From Cynocephalus volans (lineage: Eukaryota; Chordata; Mammalia; Dermoptera; Cynocephalidae): DNA of 64,000 bases. Below are positions 1 to 12,473 of this stretch, piece by piece. Location of the stretch: assembly GCF_027409185.1 (NCBI RefSeq), contig NC_084462.1, positions 86,600,179-86,664,178 of the forward strand. Reading direction: 5' to 3'. The notes below the pieces were generated by a model that saw only the letters and a list, made by a program, of their open reading frames with translations, was not told where the DNA came from and made no database searches. The number at the start of each line of letters is the position of its first letter. Position 1 is the stretch's first letter. A program made the position numbers and the translations under genes.

Positions 1-95
1 GGGATGGCCGGTTTGCTCACTGGCTGAGCATGGTGCTGACAACACCAAGCCAAGGGTTAAGATCCCCTTACTGATCACCTTTAAAAAAAAAAATC
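1..95 (+). mobile_element. CYN-type SINE, right unit cut by the window edge
   Basis: 'gggatggccggtttgctcac' to 'agatccccttactgatcacc' and an A tail. The left unit lies outside the window. Confidence 0.88.
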
Positions 96-602
96 ACCTA
101 GTTCCAGGTATTTCTGTTATAAGCAACAGAAATAGACTAATACAACGTCCTAATCCCTGGAATCTGTGACTGTTACCTTATATGACAGAAAAAGGATGTT
201 ACAAATGTGATTAGGCAGTCCGGGTGGGCAAGTGTAGAGAAAAAAAATAAAAAACCCAGATGTGATCAAATTAAGGATCTTGAGATGGGGTGATTACCCA
301 GGATTATTTTACATGTATTCTTAGAAGAGGGAGGCAAAGGGAGATTTGATACACAGACAGAAGAGAAGGCAATGCCACCACAGACATAGAGGTTAGAGTC
401 ATGTGGCCACAAGCCAAGGAATGCCAGCAGCACCAGAAACTGAAAAAGGCAAGTAATGGATTCTCCTTGCACCTCTGGAGGGATCACAGCCCTGCTAATA
501 CCTTTATTTGACCCAATGAAACTTCTGGCTTCCAGAACTGTGAAAGAATAAATTTCTATTGTTTTAAGCCACTATGTTTGTTGATTATTTGTTACACTCT
601 AA
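96..602 (+). mobile_element. MLT1/MaLR-like LTR
   Basis: Typical order: 'cctaatccctggaatctgtg', 'gattacccaggattatttta', 'atgtggccacaagccaagga', 'tggcttccagaactgtgaaa' and 'ttgttttaagccactatgtt'. A 73-aa reverse frame inside it is not a gene. The SINE at 1-95 is inserted near its 5' end, since LTR-like text lies at 100-140. Confidence 0.75.
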
Positions 603-3052
603 TATAGTACCTTATCTCTCAAATGTTTTCATCCCTTCTTTTTTCTGATACCCTTCATTAGCCCATTTATATTTTTGTATCTCCCACTTTATTCTTTCTT
701 TTCTTCTTAATATATTTTCTCTGTGGGTACCTCTAAGAAAATAATCTTTCATATGCTTTTCAATTTCCTTAGATGTTGGGTTTCAAACCAATTTAACAAA
801 ACATTTAGTGATCATTTGCTATGGGTCTGGAATTGTTTAGGCACTTTGGGGGAACTTAAAGAATAAATGTAAATTCCATCCTTAAGTATCTATAAATTAA
901 TTGTGGAACAGTTTAAATAATAGTCAGTTTAAATAACACCCAATGTGTGTTAAAATGCAAAGATAAGTGCCAAAGTCAGGAAGTGCTGTAGAAATTCAGA
1001 AAAGTAGGTAATCTGTGAGGGGGCTGGAGTGGATTGGGTGGGTTTTACTGACTAGGTGGATTTTAAAAGTAGGAATTTAGAGAAAAAGAGAGGACTTTAG
1101 GTTTCATCTTCTGGGCCATGGGAATTTGGTAAAGAATTCCTCTCTACTTTTATTTCTTTTACATTATAAAAGTAATCTAGGCTTTTCTTAAAACATTTCA
1201 GAAACATAAAAATTGAAAAGTAAAGTTCCCCTGTAGTCCCACTATTACCAGAGAAACATTTTGCTAACAATTTGGAACATATTCTTCTAGATTTTTTTCT
1301 GTACGTATAGCAATATGTTTATATAATTACTATAGAAATGGCATCATGCTGTAAATACTCTTTTGCAACCTGCTATTAAAGATTTTTGACCAAAATGAAA
1401 AGGAAAACCATATTTTAAGATGATTAATCTTTTGGCATTATAAGGCTGTGCTCTAACCAACTGAGCTAACTGGCCAGCCCATGTTAAGAGAGTCATGTGC
1501 TCTGGCTGTAGTAATAGCAGTACAAAAGGGAAGAAATTGCTGTCTAAGCTGCGACAGCAGAGCTAAGACAGTATTTTATACATAATGATGTATTTTCTGA
1601 TTATGAAAATATTACATAATTATAAGAGCATTTGTAGAAAACATGGAGAATATTGAATAGTAAAATAAAAAATAAAAATGACACAGAATTCCATCATTCA
1701 ACTATAACCACCATATACATTTTGCCTTATTTCCTTTTAGACATTTTCCTGTGCAAATGTATGCACATAGGTACTGCTTTGTGACATACAATTTTTACTT
1801 GACCATGTGTCATAAGCATCTTCCCCTGTGTCTAGTTTCTTTTTTAAAAGTTTGCTTTTCCCAATTGGTATTTTTCTTTTGAAAACCCTAACACCCTGTT
1901 GTCTTTTATTTTCCTTTCTCCCAACACACTTCCTGCATCACACCGACCTCCACAATCAGAAAGCACTCTGGTATTTTTACTTTTTTTTCAAAAAAAGAGC
2001 TGCATGTACCATGTTTTTATTCTTTTTGTTGATTATAACAGTGATACAATTTCATGGCAAAATGCAAAAACCAAAAAAACAAACAAAAAAACCCCACAAA
2101 AGTACGTAAGGTAGAACATGAAAGTCTTCCCATAATGTCTCCTCTCAGAGATAAACGGGTGTGCTGGAGCCTACTTGCACTGGCTCACTCGAGTTGATTG
2201 GGTGCATCTCTTACCAAATATGTGTTCAATAACTATACACCGATAGCTTGAAATCGGCCATGTTAGGAGTATTTATACCATGAAACTGACAAACACTACC
2301 TATCAGGGCTTTTTTTTTTCCTGGAGAGTTGGTTATTTAAACTTTGACCAGCAAATCATTGTATATATCCTTCCAGACATTTTCTGCATATTTAAATATT
2401 TGTTTACATAAACATAGAAAATATGTAATTTTCTAACTGGCCTATTGTCTCAACAATGTATAATACTCCTCTCTTCAATACACGTTCATCAAGGTAATCT
2501 TTTTTAATTGTTACTATTTCACCATCTGACTGCATTATGATGTATTTGAACAATTTTCCATTTGATTGGTTCTAATTTCTGGCTATTATAAACAAAGTAT
2601 CGGTAAACATTTTGTCCATGTATTTGCATATCTGTCAAATTATTTTCTCAGGGTAAATTTCTAGACATAGAAATATTGAATCAAAGAGTATACCCATTTA
2701 CAGTTTAGATAGGTGATACCAAACTGTCTTTTCAAATAGTTGTCCTATTTTCGTACTCCCATCACTAGTATATGAGAATACCCTCAAAAAACATGACTTA
2801 AATGATTACGTACTATTTCAGCTTATAGATGTCTGATAATTTATTTGACCAATTCCCTACTATGTATGGTGTTTCCAATATTTTTCATTGCTATAAATAA
2901 TACTTAAATAAACAGCCTTGTAATCTTCATGTGAATCTATTATTTTCCTGGGAAAAATTCTTTAATATAGAACTACAAAGTCAAAGATAAGAATATTTTT
3001 ACGACATTTTGATATATTTTATCAGCTTCATGTTAATATTTAGAACTTAAGG
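603..3052. other. AT-rich stretch with LINE-like remnants, no gene
   Basis: Scattered HAL1/L1-like text, such as 'taaacaaagtatcggtaaac' near 2590 and 'tttcattgctataaataata' near 2885. A CYN SINE fragment lies at 1432-1480. Nothing coding is supported. Confidence 0.5.
1432..1480 (-). mobile_element. CYN SINE fragment
   Basis: 'aaggctgtgctctaaccaac' and 'tgagctaactggccagccc', the 5' half only, in minus orientation. Confidence 0.75.
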
Positions 3053-3158
3053 TTGCTGGCCCATTAGCTCACTTGGTAGAGTGTTGTTCTGATAACACCA
3101 AGGTCAAGAGTTCGGATCCTCGTACCAGCCAGCTGCCAAAAAAGAAAAAGAAAAAAAA
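3053..3158 (+). mobile_element. CYN-type SINE monomer
   Basis: 'ttgctggcccattagctcac' to 'gtaccagccagctgcc' with A-rich tail. A further pure A run at 3184-3210 lies just downstream. Confidence 0.85.
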
Positions 3159-3210
3159 TTTCTGATGACTAATATGTTCTTGCAAAAAAAAAAAAAAAAA
3201 AAAAAAAAAA

Positions 3211-5365
3211 GACTTATGGCTCTAGAGTCATCTTTAGGCTGTTTTCCCTTCAGTTAATTCTTCTTGGCATTTTAGGCCTGGGATTCTACCCTAATCCCCC
3301 ATTCAAACTTTGATTCTGTGTTAAGTAGCAGAAAAAAAGTATATACATGTGTGTTAGCATGTTTGAAAGTTAAAGTTACACATATGTCAACATGAATCAT
3401 TATTAACCTAAAATGTCACACCCATTTAAGGTAAGGGATTAGTAACTCTGCCTGTCATTTCCTTAATGAGTAAGGAAATAAATTGCAGTCAAGGAAATAG
3501 AACCCTCACTGGACTCTTTAAGGAAATTCCATCTTATGAAACCCATAAAATTTTAAAAATTTTCCTAAAAAGGTAACAGTTACTTTATTTAAATGTATCA
3601 CTTTATCAGCAGATACATAAAAATCAGTGCCTATAGCTGAAAAAAATATTTCCTTAATGTTTGCTAGTTTTATAAGTACTGCTTTTTTGTTTTTAATTGG
3701 GAATAAAGAGAAACAAATCTTCTCTCCTTCATACCTCTTCCCCCTAACCCCTCCCCCTGAGGCCAATTTCTTGCTTTAGAGAAATTGGCAAGGGTGGGTG
3801 GGTGGGTGTACATTATTTTTCAGATGACCGAGAGCTCTTCAGGGTATACCATCACCATCTTGAGGCCTTTTGCCATATTACTGTTAGGATTTTAACACCT
3901 TGATGCTTTTTTGCAATCACAAGTGTGAAATTCAGTGCATCTACTTTTGGTAATCCCTCTGTGGGTGAGATGAAATAAATATACTGACCGGCCAGATACA
4001 GCCTGCCCGTATCATTGTTTCCCACCTTTTGGTAAGATGGCATCTATGCATTTTTGCTGTGTTCTCACATGATTCTAAAACAACCAATTGAATGAGGAAG
4101 TCCAGTGAAGAGACTTAATCAGTTTTACTAGAAAGTGAAATTTTCAGTTTTGTTTGGCTTTTGAGCCAAATCTGTTGTAGTAATTCCTTTTTATTTCTAA
4201 AAATATTGGTTGGCAGGGGAGTCTGTAAATTTCCTTTTTTTCTATGCTTCTTTGGTTATACTGTTTGAGTGTTTCCCTATTTTTGTTTCAATATTCCCTC
4301 AGCTCAGTACTATTTTATTATATGCTTAAATATTTTTTCATCCCTGTCTCTTGTGGATGTTTCCTCCTTTCTCTTTGTTTCTTTAAATTATTTTTTCCTT
4401 CTTTTCTCTCTTTCCCTATACTTCTCATTTTCAGTTTCTTTGGTCTCCTTTCTGCATCATTTCTCTTATTCAACTTCCTCTACTAACGCCCACACCCACA
4501 CCCACACCCACGGCGCCCCGCCCCCCCATGTCCTTCTTTCTTTGTCCCGCCTAATTCCTTCCCCCCAGCAGTTGTTATTCCAGCTCTTGCTGGGTTGAGT
4601 GCCCTGACCTCATCCTGCCTGCTGCTTAGGTCCTTTAAGGACATAGCTCCCTGGTAACCCTTAAGCTTCAGAAAGGAACCTAAATACTACCTATTCAAGG
4701 AAGCTTGTCCCTAAACCAAACCCTATATTTAACAGAAAAGGTTTCAAAAGGACAACTTTTGCTTCTGTCCTAAGAAATAGTTTCTGACTCATTACCTTTC
4801 TTCTGTTCTTTTTTTTTCTCATTAGTATGAATTTTCATAGGAAGTGTATCAGAATTTTTTCCAAGCTCATATTTTGTCCAAACTTATTTGCATAGGGAAC
4901 AATTATTCACTAGTGCTTTGGAGCTGACACTTGAATCTCACAAAAGTGAGTTAGACTAATGGCGATGAGAGGAAAGAGGTTTGAGAAAAGGGTTTGGAAA
5001 GCGTTTAAATTAAATGTGAGAGGTATATTTTTTGTCTTTTTCTGGATAACATAACAACTCTTCCATGAGGTAAACACCTTTACATTCAAATAGCTTTTAT
5101 AATTCTAACTGGATAAACAGAGGTACCTATATAAAAAAATTGACGCAACTCATGTGGTTCCTAGTTTATACTGTATTATGCATTTCCCACCATGGATTAT
5201 AAAAATAACAATAACTTTCGGTTAGCCCAAGAACCCCAGATTTACTCATTCTTCATACTTATTAGACCTCATAGAATCCCAGATACCAAATTAGCCAGAA
5301 AAATGTAGTTGAATAAAGGGTATACTACCTAAACAAGTTTTTTTTCCTGCTTATTCTAAAACTAA
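3211..5365. other. No gene seen
   Basis: AT-rich sequence with a pyrimidine-rich part (4230-4600) that includes a short (CCCACA)n at 4489-4512. Small open frames here have no support. Confidence 0.5.
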
Positions 5366-5450
5366 TGTGAGGGTACTTCAAAAAGTTCATGGAAAAATTT
5401 GCATGATCTTTTCATTGTGTTTTCCATGAACTTTCTGAAGTACCCTCATA
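5366..5450. mobile_element. Palindromic MITE, copy 1
   Basis: 29-bp near-perfect inverted repeats starting 'tgagggtacttcaaaaagtt' enclose about 25 bases. Probably a mariner-like non-autonomous element. Confidence 0.8.
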
Positions 5451-5783
5451 CATATTTTTTCTTTTTTTTTTGTTTTTTTATTCCCACATATATATTTATT
5501 GTAGAAAATCTAGAAAACATAGAAAAGAACAAAATAGAATGAAATCTCAGCATCCAGAATTAACTAAGTACTACTCACATTTTGGTATCTATCTTTTTAC
5601 TACTTCTAAGTATAATTTTAATTTTGGATACAGTCATTTGGCAAAAAATTCAAAAGATACATAGTGAAAAGGGAGGCTTCTCTCCTACCCCTATACTCCA
5701 GTCTCCTCGCTCCTCTTGTTGGAGGCAACCACTGTTTCCAGCTTCTGATGCAGTCTTCCAGAGATAGTCTCTCCATTTACATG

Positions 5784-5785
<2 letters not shown>

Positions 5786-5836
<51 letters not shown>
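5786..5836 (+). repeat. (CA)n microsatellite
   Basis: About 25 CA units. It produces false His-Thr and Cys-Val frames. Confidence 0.95.
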
Positions 5837-5838
<2 letters not shown>

Positions 5839-6109
5839 CACACAAATATTTAAATGTTAATGATAGCTAAATTATAATGGTAGCTTTATGCTTTAATGGT
5901 AGCATATATGAGTATATATTTAAATTGTAATAGTAGCTTTACTGGCAAGGAGGAAGTAAAACCATACTATTCAGAATGGTTTTTTTTTTCCCTTACTCAT
6001 ATATCTCAGACATAAAATATTCCTTATTAAAATTACAGGGGTGCGTGTGTGATGTTTTAAGAGTCAAATAGTGCTACTAAACTTAAAATATTCAGCGTTT
6101 ATATTATTA

Positions 6110-6612
6110 TAACTAAGTAAGTCTTATTAGCTATGTGACTTAGGGCAAAGCCACTTAGCTTAGCTGTACTTCCTTCAAACTCTTCACATGTAAAATACTA
6201 ATATAATAGAATCTATCTCATAGGATTGTTGTGAAAATTGAAAAAGTTAGTTCTGGTTCACAGTCCCTTATCCACAATTCTGAAATGCAAAAAGCTCTGA
6301 GATGGAAAGTTCTTTCATAGATCATTTGGAGGCAAGTGCTGACCCAAACTGACCTAAAGCTATTTAAAGTTTGTTTATCCCTCCTAGTTTTAATATTTTA
6401 CCATTGAAATTATAGAAATTTTATTTTGATTACAAGATGTTGCTCAGACTCCACTGGGTGTGGTAACAAAGAATTTAGTCACTGTATTACCTTTATAAAA
6501 TCTGGGGGGGAAATCTGAATTTTGAAACACATATGGCTCCGTGGGTTTTGGGTAAAGGGTTGTGGACCTGTACATAAAAAGCACTTAAAACAGAGCCTGG
6601 CACAAGTGATAA
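6110..6612 (+). repeat. MIR split by a nested DNA transposon
   Basis: MIR text runs 6110-6255 ('tatgtgacttagggcaaagc', 'ggattgttgtgaaaattgaa') and resumes at about 6571 ('aaaaagcacttaaaacagag', 'cctggcacaag'). Between them lies an element whose ends read 'cacagtcccttatcca' and 'gggtaaagggttgtgg'. Confidence 0.68.
6256..6570. mobile_element. Ancient DNA transposon-like element inside the MIR
   Basis: Ends are imperfect inverted repeats (cacagtcccttatcca / gggtaaagggttgtgg), with 'attctgaaatgcaaaaagct' next to the left end. This resembles Tigger-class elements; the family is not certain. Confidence 0.5.
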
Positions 6613-7075
6613 CCAAAAGAATCTGCTCTGAACAGGTCAGCTAAATTATAATGCCTTCGGAGATCCGGGATAAGTCAGTAATCACGTCCACCTGTACTGG
6701 AAAATGTTATCATAAGACTATTTTACTTAGATGCAGCCATAACGGTTCCAGAAAGCCATAAAGTAACCTAGAATACTTCTTATTACCCTTACCCTAGATC
6801 CCTGCATGTAGGATGCAACCTACTAACAATCCCAAATCTAAATGTCGCACACAACCAACAGAAAGCCTGATGAAGTAATTAGGTGGGGCTTTCTCTCTCT
6901 CTCCTTTGACCCTCCCCACTTCTTGTGATTATAAAATGTTAAGCTCCGCTGGCTCTCTTTGGAACATTTTCAGGATGACCCCATCCATGTGTCTCCCTGG
7001 CTGCAATTGCCATATTGGCTCAATAAACCCTTGCTATATGTATTTGGTCTCAGTTTCTTTTTAGGTCAACAGTCT
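6613..7075 (+). mobile_element. Solo ERV1-like LTR (3' part clear)
   Basis: 'tcaataaacccttgctatat' (poly(A) signal) followed by 'tttggtctcagtttcttttt' and 'aggtcaaca' is a typical gammaretroviral-type LTR R-U5 end. The left boundary is uncertain. No internal retroviral genes adjoin. Confidence 0.6.
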
Positions 7076-7487
7076 GGTGGGTGTAAAATTGTAGGACAGA
7101 TCATTTTCCCTTCAGGAATTTGAAAGCACTTCTCCATGGTTTTCTAATACCTAGAATTGTTGCGAAGTCTGATGCCATTTAATTCCAGATCCTTCATCTG
7201 GCAGCTGATTTTTCTCTCTAGAAGATTTTAGAAAGTTATTTTTACCCCCAGTGTTCTAAATCAGGAAACAGATTTGATAAACTAGTTGAGGTCTTGCTTG
7301 GTTGAATTTTAGGTTCTGCTCAATTTTATGTCTCAGTAACCAGATTCCCTCCCAGTTTTTCATTAATCTACCTTTAATCATCCTGAGAAACCTTTACTGA
7401 TTAATCCCCATCCGTATTGATCATTTTCTGGCTTTCAATTCCTCAGAACCTGTACATAATTCAGAATTTACTTCTAAGATTAAAATT
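7076..7487 (-). mobile_element. L1-like ORF1-region remnant
   Basis: 'gtgtaaaattgtaggacaga' and 'acttctccatggttttctaa' resemble old L1 ORF1 in minus orientation. It is very diverged. Confidence 0.45.
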
Positions 7488-7501
7488 CCTCAGATATTTT
7501 A

Positions 7502-7675
7502 TTATTATATATATTTTTAAAGATGACCAGTAAGAGGATCTCAACCCTTGACTTGGTGTTGTCAGCACCATGCTTACCCAGTGAGCCAACCGGCCATCCC
7601 TATATGGGATCCAAACCCGTGGCCTTACTGTTATCAGTACCACACTCTCCCAAGTGAGCCATGGGCCAGCCCCAA
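7502..7675 (-). mobile_element. CYN-type dimeric SINE
   Basis: Minus-strand dimer with linker 'ccctatatgggatcc'. Target duplication 'cctcagatatttta' at 7488-7501 and 7676-7689. Confidence 0.92.
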
Positions 7676-8151
7676 CCTCAGATATTTTAGAACACTTGTT
7701 TAATTTCCCCTGAACTCTTTTATATGAAGAAACCATGTTTCCTTTTTTAAAAAAAAATATCCCTATAGCACCTCTTGGAGGGACCCAAATCAGTAAGAAA
7801 TCTAACAAAGGCAGACAGAGTGAACAAAACCTGTCTCTTCTAAGAAATGAGCTGTACCATTGTTTACTTACTGCTATAGAGAGAAACTGCAGGGTTCCTC
7901 TCTTCCTATCTTTAGTTCAGATCAACCTCTTCCCTTCTAAAGGCCAATGCCTTCCACAAAGTACTAAGAAAAGCCACATGATCCTCTTGTGGAGTGGCGG
8001 TGTACCATAAACAGAGTGAATTTTCAGTTAATACATTCTGTTTAATCAAGCTGTTGTTTTTCCTCTAAGTCTGTAGATGTTATACATATTTTAGAAGCAC
8101 ATATTCCTGTTTTGTGACTTGGTATAAGCACGTAGTTTATACACTTAAAAA

Positions 8152-8242
8152 TTTTTTTGGTGGCTGGTGGGTATAGGGATTGAACCTGGGACCTTAGTGT
8201 TATTAGCACCATGCTCCAACCAACTGAGCTAACCAGCCAGCT
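8152..8242 (-). mobile_element. CYN-type SINE monomer
   Basis: 'ggtggctggtgggtataggg' to 'gagctaaccagccagct', minus orientation. Confidence 0.85.
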
Positions 8243-10099
8243 TATTTTATAGTTTTTTTGGTTACCTTGTAAAAATGATTGTAATAATACACTAATTGTA
8301 CTGTGTTTTGTAATCAACCTAGTAGAATCTTTGTTCTTTGGGGTATTGTGGTGTCTCAAAAGTCACTATTCTGACGATCTATCTTTACTTTATGAAGGCA
8401 GAACATGGGGCAAAAGAGACAACCTTTCAAAAACTGAAAACAAAGAAGGTAAAATTATTCTAGAGTTGTTTTATTTAATCACACACTTAATAGATGAAAC
8501 TCTCCATTCTTGGGAAGAAATTAAGAGATCATGTTAATATCCAAAGTTAAATTAGTTAATCGCAAAGCAAATAGGATGAAATTCTCTGTCTCTGGGAGTA
8601 AATGAAGTTGTTTAGTGTTCTAAACTTCAATCAAGGTGATAACCTCAGGCAAGAAATACTGTAAAATGATTGATTGAACTGAAATCCAATTTCATGTATT
8701 ACATCCTATATAAAGAAAGACAATGAGTAGAACAGCAATGGTCAGCGTAAAACACAATGAAAACAAAAAAACCTATCAAAGAGCCAGAAGTCGTTTTACA
8801 CTAATCATGTGGGAAACACATTCTCTGGTAGTCAGGAATATGGTCATGGTGATTCACCAGGCCTTGCTGTAATTCAATTTATTAAGATTTAATCAATGCA
8901 CTTTCAAGGATAGTACTCTAAATGAAAATGAAACTGAACCACTACTAAATAGAGTACTTGTTTTTCCAGTATTCCAGATGGTTTTAAGGTGATTGATATA
9001 TCTACTCTTATGCCATACACTTTACACACAGCAGGTCTAGAATTGATAATTACATACCAGTCTCAGACACTCCTCTTTGCAACAAAAATATATCTCAAAT
9101 TCTCTAAACTAAAAATTCATGGCTGTTTGTCCAGGACGAAAATCCTTATATTGGTCTAATCAGGTAGTAATTTAACACAAGATGTACATTTTTAAAAACT
9201 AAAATTTAATTAATCTGTCCTAAAGAGACCTGGTTCTTTAAAATCACTTCACTTGTTTGAGCCCCTGGAAACTAAGGGAATTCACCTAGCACTGACCATT
9301 CATGAAAATTCTATTACTGTCTCACTTTATAATGTACAACTACAGCAACATTTCCTAGCAAAATCAAACTCTCTCTTGCAAAACAAAAAAGCTAACAGAA
9401 CCGTCTGGATAGTGTTTCCTAGCTGCAGGTTGAGATCCATTGGTAAGTCATGAAGTCAATATAGTGGGTTGCACTGCCTGCCAGAATTAAAAAAAAAAAT
9501 TATAACTGAAATAGAATAAAATAGAACAGAATAGGAAATCTGAGAATGCGTATTACTAGTAAGAGAAATAATGTTTTGTGAAATATTTGTTTCTATTTTA
9601 TACATAAAGTGTACATAAAGTGGGCTACGATGGAAAATCTATGATATTTAAGAAATACTGCTCTTAAGCTGTCAAAAGGTGGTGGGACAAAGACCCGTTC
9701 AGGGGATATAAGAGAGCCTCCCTTTTCCAATGACACACATATCTGCGCTTCAACCAGAACATTTCGCAACAGGCTGAAAGTAGAATTAGGTATGAGATTT
9801 CATGTATGTTCTTTTACGCCTGATATTAGAGATATTTTCAAAACTGTAAAACAACTCTACTCTTGTAATCATTTTGTTTCAGTAATATAGTCATTTAAAA
9901 CTTCAAAAAAGTTATTTGTTAACATGTCTGTTATTTTAAAATAAATTAGCATTTTAAAAAATTTTCTGCTTTAATTACTAATATGGTAAATATCAACAGC
10001 TGTAACCCTCATAAACAAAAGCTCTTTGGAGTCCTCAACAATTTTTAAGAGGGTACAAGCGTTCTGAAACCAAGTAAGTTTGATACCCGCTGGTCAGCA
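8243..10099. other. LEO1 upstream flank, no gene seen
   Basis: AT-rich with no clear repeat family or coding frame, leading into the CpG island. Small frames at 8331 and 9253 lack support. Confidence 0.5.
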
Positions 10100-10835
10100 T
10101 GAAACAAAGGGCTTCAGGCCTGCGTCGCGATAGTTTTAACCCGGTCTGAGCACCTTCACGGGAGCGCCCCCCAGCTCTCCCGCTGCACTGGGACCCACAA
10201 CCGAGACACCCCGCCCAGGTGAGGACCCTCACGTGTAAGAACATATATTGACGAAAGGGCGGGGCTCCCCTACCCTGTGGAAGCGAAAACGAGGTCACAG
10301 AAGGAAGGGAGCGCCTTAAGCGAATCTTTGCGACACTGTCGCGTTTCGTTGGTTCTGTGCCGTAAAGACAGGCGCGGAGCCGCCCCCAGCCGAGGCAGTA
10401 GCATACGTGAGTGGCAATGGCGGATATGGAGGATCTTTTCGGCAGCGACGCCGATAGCGATGCCGAGCGCAAAGGTGGGGTCGCCTGGGCTTCAGAGGAG
10501 GGGTGCACGTCTGGGGTTCCGCTGCAGGAGTCAGGTTCCAGGTCTGTGGAGGCTCCCGCGCCGCGGGCGAGAAGTGGCTCTTCCACCACTTCTGTCTCAG
10601 CTCTCCCTGCACTCGGCGGCGGTGCCACCCTCACCCCGCTGGCGGGGATGGAGAGACACACCCAGAGTCTGCGCCTCGAGGTTCTAGGTGTCCGTGGTAC
10701 ATGTGATGCCTGGGAACGTGTGGAGCGAAGGGGACGCGGGGCTGCGGGGAGGCGCGGACAAGCCTGCGCAGCCCGGAGAGGAACCTTGGGGTCCCGCGCC
10801 GGCCTGTGCACGGTCCTTGAACAGTGCAGCGCATA
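10100..10835 (+). promoter_or_regulatory. LEO1: CpG-island promoter region of LEO1
   Basis: The sequence changes abruptly from AT-rich to GC- and CpG-rich here and surrounds coding exon 1. Visible elements are a GC box (gggcggggc, 10257-10265) and a CACGTG E-box (10230-10235). No convincing TATA box is placed for exon 1; an 'acatatattg' stretch at 10241 sits at an unhelpful spacing. Transcription probably starts between about 10270 and 10410. This looks like a TATA-less housekeeping promoter, fitting a general elongation factor. The exact start site is inferred, not seen. Confidence 0.75.
10417..10474 (+). CDS. LEO1: LEO1 coding exon 1 (residues 1-19 plus 1 nt)
   Basis: The ATG at 10417 lies in 'ggcaATGgcg' and opens MADMEDLFGSDADSDAERK, the family N-terminus. 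A GTG codon six bases upstream is in frame but is not the start. The exon ends in 'gcaaag' before the donor 'gtgggg' at 10475. The split codon is completed by 'at' of exon 2 to give Asp. The LFG-plus-acidic motif recurs later in the protein. Confidence 0.95.
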
Positions 10836-12010
10836 GTAAGGGCTGTTGGTGAATGAATGGAAATGAGGTGTTCAGAAATATGGGGGTGAGGTGGACGAAT
10901 TTACAGAGGGGTCCGAATGCCCCTTGAATGAAACCAGAACGTGGCGTGATGGGAGCTTGAGATGTCTTGATGAGGAGTGTGGGAAGGATACCGGGATGGG
11001 GCGTTACACACTGGAGAGAATGTGTATTTCTGTCACAGGGACTGTAAATATTTGAGTTTGAAATGTGAGTAGGAATTATTTGAAGTGAGAAGGGGCCCAA
11101 GACCAAGCTCAGAATTCTTGCAACCTTCCAAGCTTGGTGCATCTATGTATATATTTTCCTTAGCAAAGTGCATTGTTGTGGTTGTTCTTTTTTTTTTTTT
11201 TTTCTTCTGCATTTTCTCCAACTCCAGTTTATTTATAATTTATTGAGCGTAGGGAAAGGGAGCATTAGGTGGAGGTGCCGAGAACTGAGTTCTAGTAGGG
11301 CTTTACTGGGATTCGTATCCAGGAGATTCTGATCAGGATTACTCTGAAAGTATAGTGCCCTGTATACTGACTTTGTTCCACTACCCTTGCTAATGTTATC
11401 ATTTCCCCCTCATTTTGTTTGTCTATATCCTATTCATCCATCAAGGCACAGTTCTACGTGAACCCTCCCATGACTCCCTTCCATCAGATTGTTGGTTCAT
11501 TCATTCAGTAGGTATTTGTTGATCCCCTATCATGTTCCAGCTACTTGGCTAGGTATTAGGGATGTAATGATGAAAAAATATCTTCCTCTCTACCCTCCCC
11601 TCCCCCAGCTTACATCAATGCTTAATGCATATTTGATAAGTAATTGGATGGGTAGAAGTAATAGTTTAGTAAGGTGTACCCTGCAGTGCTTTCTTTCCCA
11701 TTGCAAAGTCTGTATGCGGAAGTGATCTGTAGAGGTGGTTGCTGCTCTAAACTTCATGTTTTACCTTATAAGTCCATTGCAGCTTTCTTCCATCTTATCA
11801 TTAGATAAAAAGACTCCCGAGGATTTACTTCCAAATCTGGTATGCTCTCCTCGAAGGTCACTATTGGCCCTGAAGGTAGGATGGATGTGATAGTGTAATT
11901 CCTATTAATAGCCTAGCATATGTCATTATCTTCATGGGCCATGAGAGTTGTGGCAAATAACTACATCTAACAAGTTTCTTATAACAATGGGTAGAATCTC
12001 TACCTAGGCC
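10475..12010 (+). other. LEO1: Start of LEO1 intron 1, mostly unique sequence
   Basis: CpG-rich for the first ~360 bases, then unremarkable. A short L2-like stretch lies at about 11490-11580 ('tttgttgatcccctatcatg'). A T run at 11189-11202 is followed by non-repeat sequence. No convincing gene on either strand; the 141- and 152-aa frames here are not conserved-looking. Confidence 0.6.
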
Positions 12011-12148
12011 CCATGTGTTTCTTTCATGTATAAATGTGTTAGGTCTTCTTTAATCTCAACAATGTTTTGCAGTTTTTATTGTATAAGCCCTGCACTTCCT
12101 AGGTTGAAGTTATTTCTAAGTATCTTACTCTTAGATACTGTTGCAAGT
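12011..12148 (-). mobile_element. Older L1, ORF2 piece split off by the young L1 (left part)
   Basis: The text 'ggtcttctttaatctcaaca' and 'tatttctaagtatcttactc' is minus-strand ORF2 reverse-transcriptase sequence of an old L1. The same element resumes at 18598 with the directly adjoining ORF2 text, showing that the young L1 inserted here. Confidence 0.75.
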
Positions 12149-12341
12149 GGAATTGTTTTTTTTTTTTTTTTCTTAATTTTATTTTATCGATATACAATGT
12201 GGTTGATTATTGTGGCCCATTACCGATACCTCCCTCCCTCCTCCTTTTCCCCCCTCCCTCCCGACAATGTCCTTTCTGTTTGCTTGTCATATCAACTTCA
12301 AGGAATTGTAGTTTGTTATGTCTTCTTCCCCCGCCTCCCCG

Positions 12342-12459
<118 letters not shown>

Positions 12460-12473
12460 TTATTTATTTATTT

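Noticed and set aside
3053-3138. Possible tRNA-Ile genes (here and at 32,726)
   Set aside because: They have A/B-box-like text but mutated stems, A-rich tails and the same flanks as other SINEs, so they are tRNA-derived SINEs.
10035-10811. 258-aa minus-strand open frame over the CpG island, as a possible divergent gene
   Set aside because: Composition is what GC-rich DNA gives by chance (Arg/Pro/Ser/Ala-rich), it overlaps LEO1 exon 1, and no domain or splice pattern is seen. A divergent non-coding transcript remains possible.
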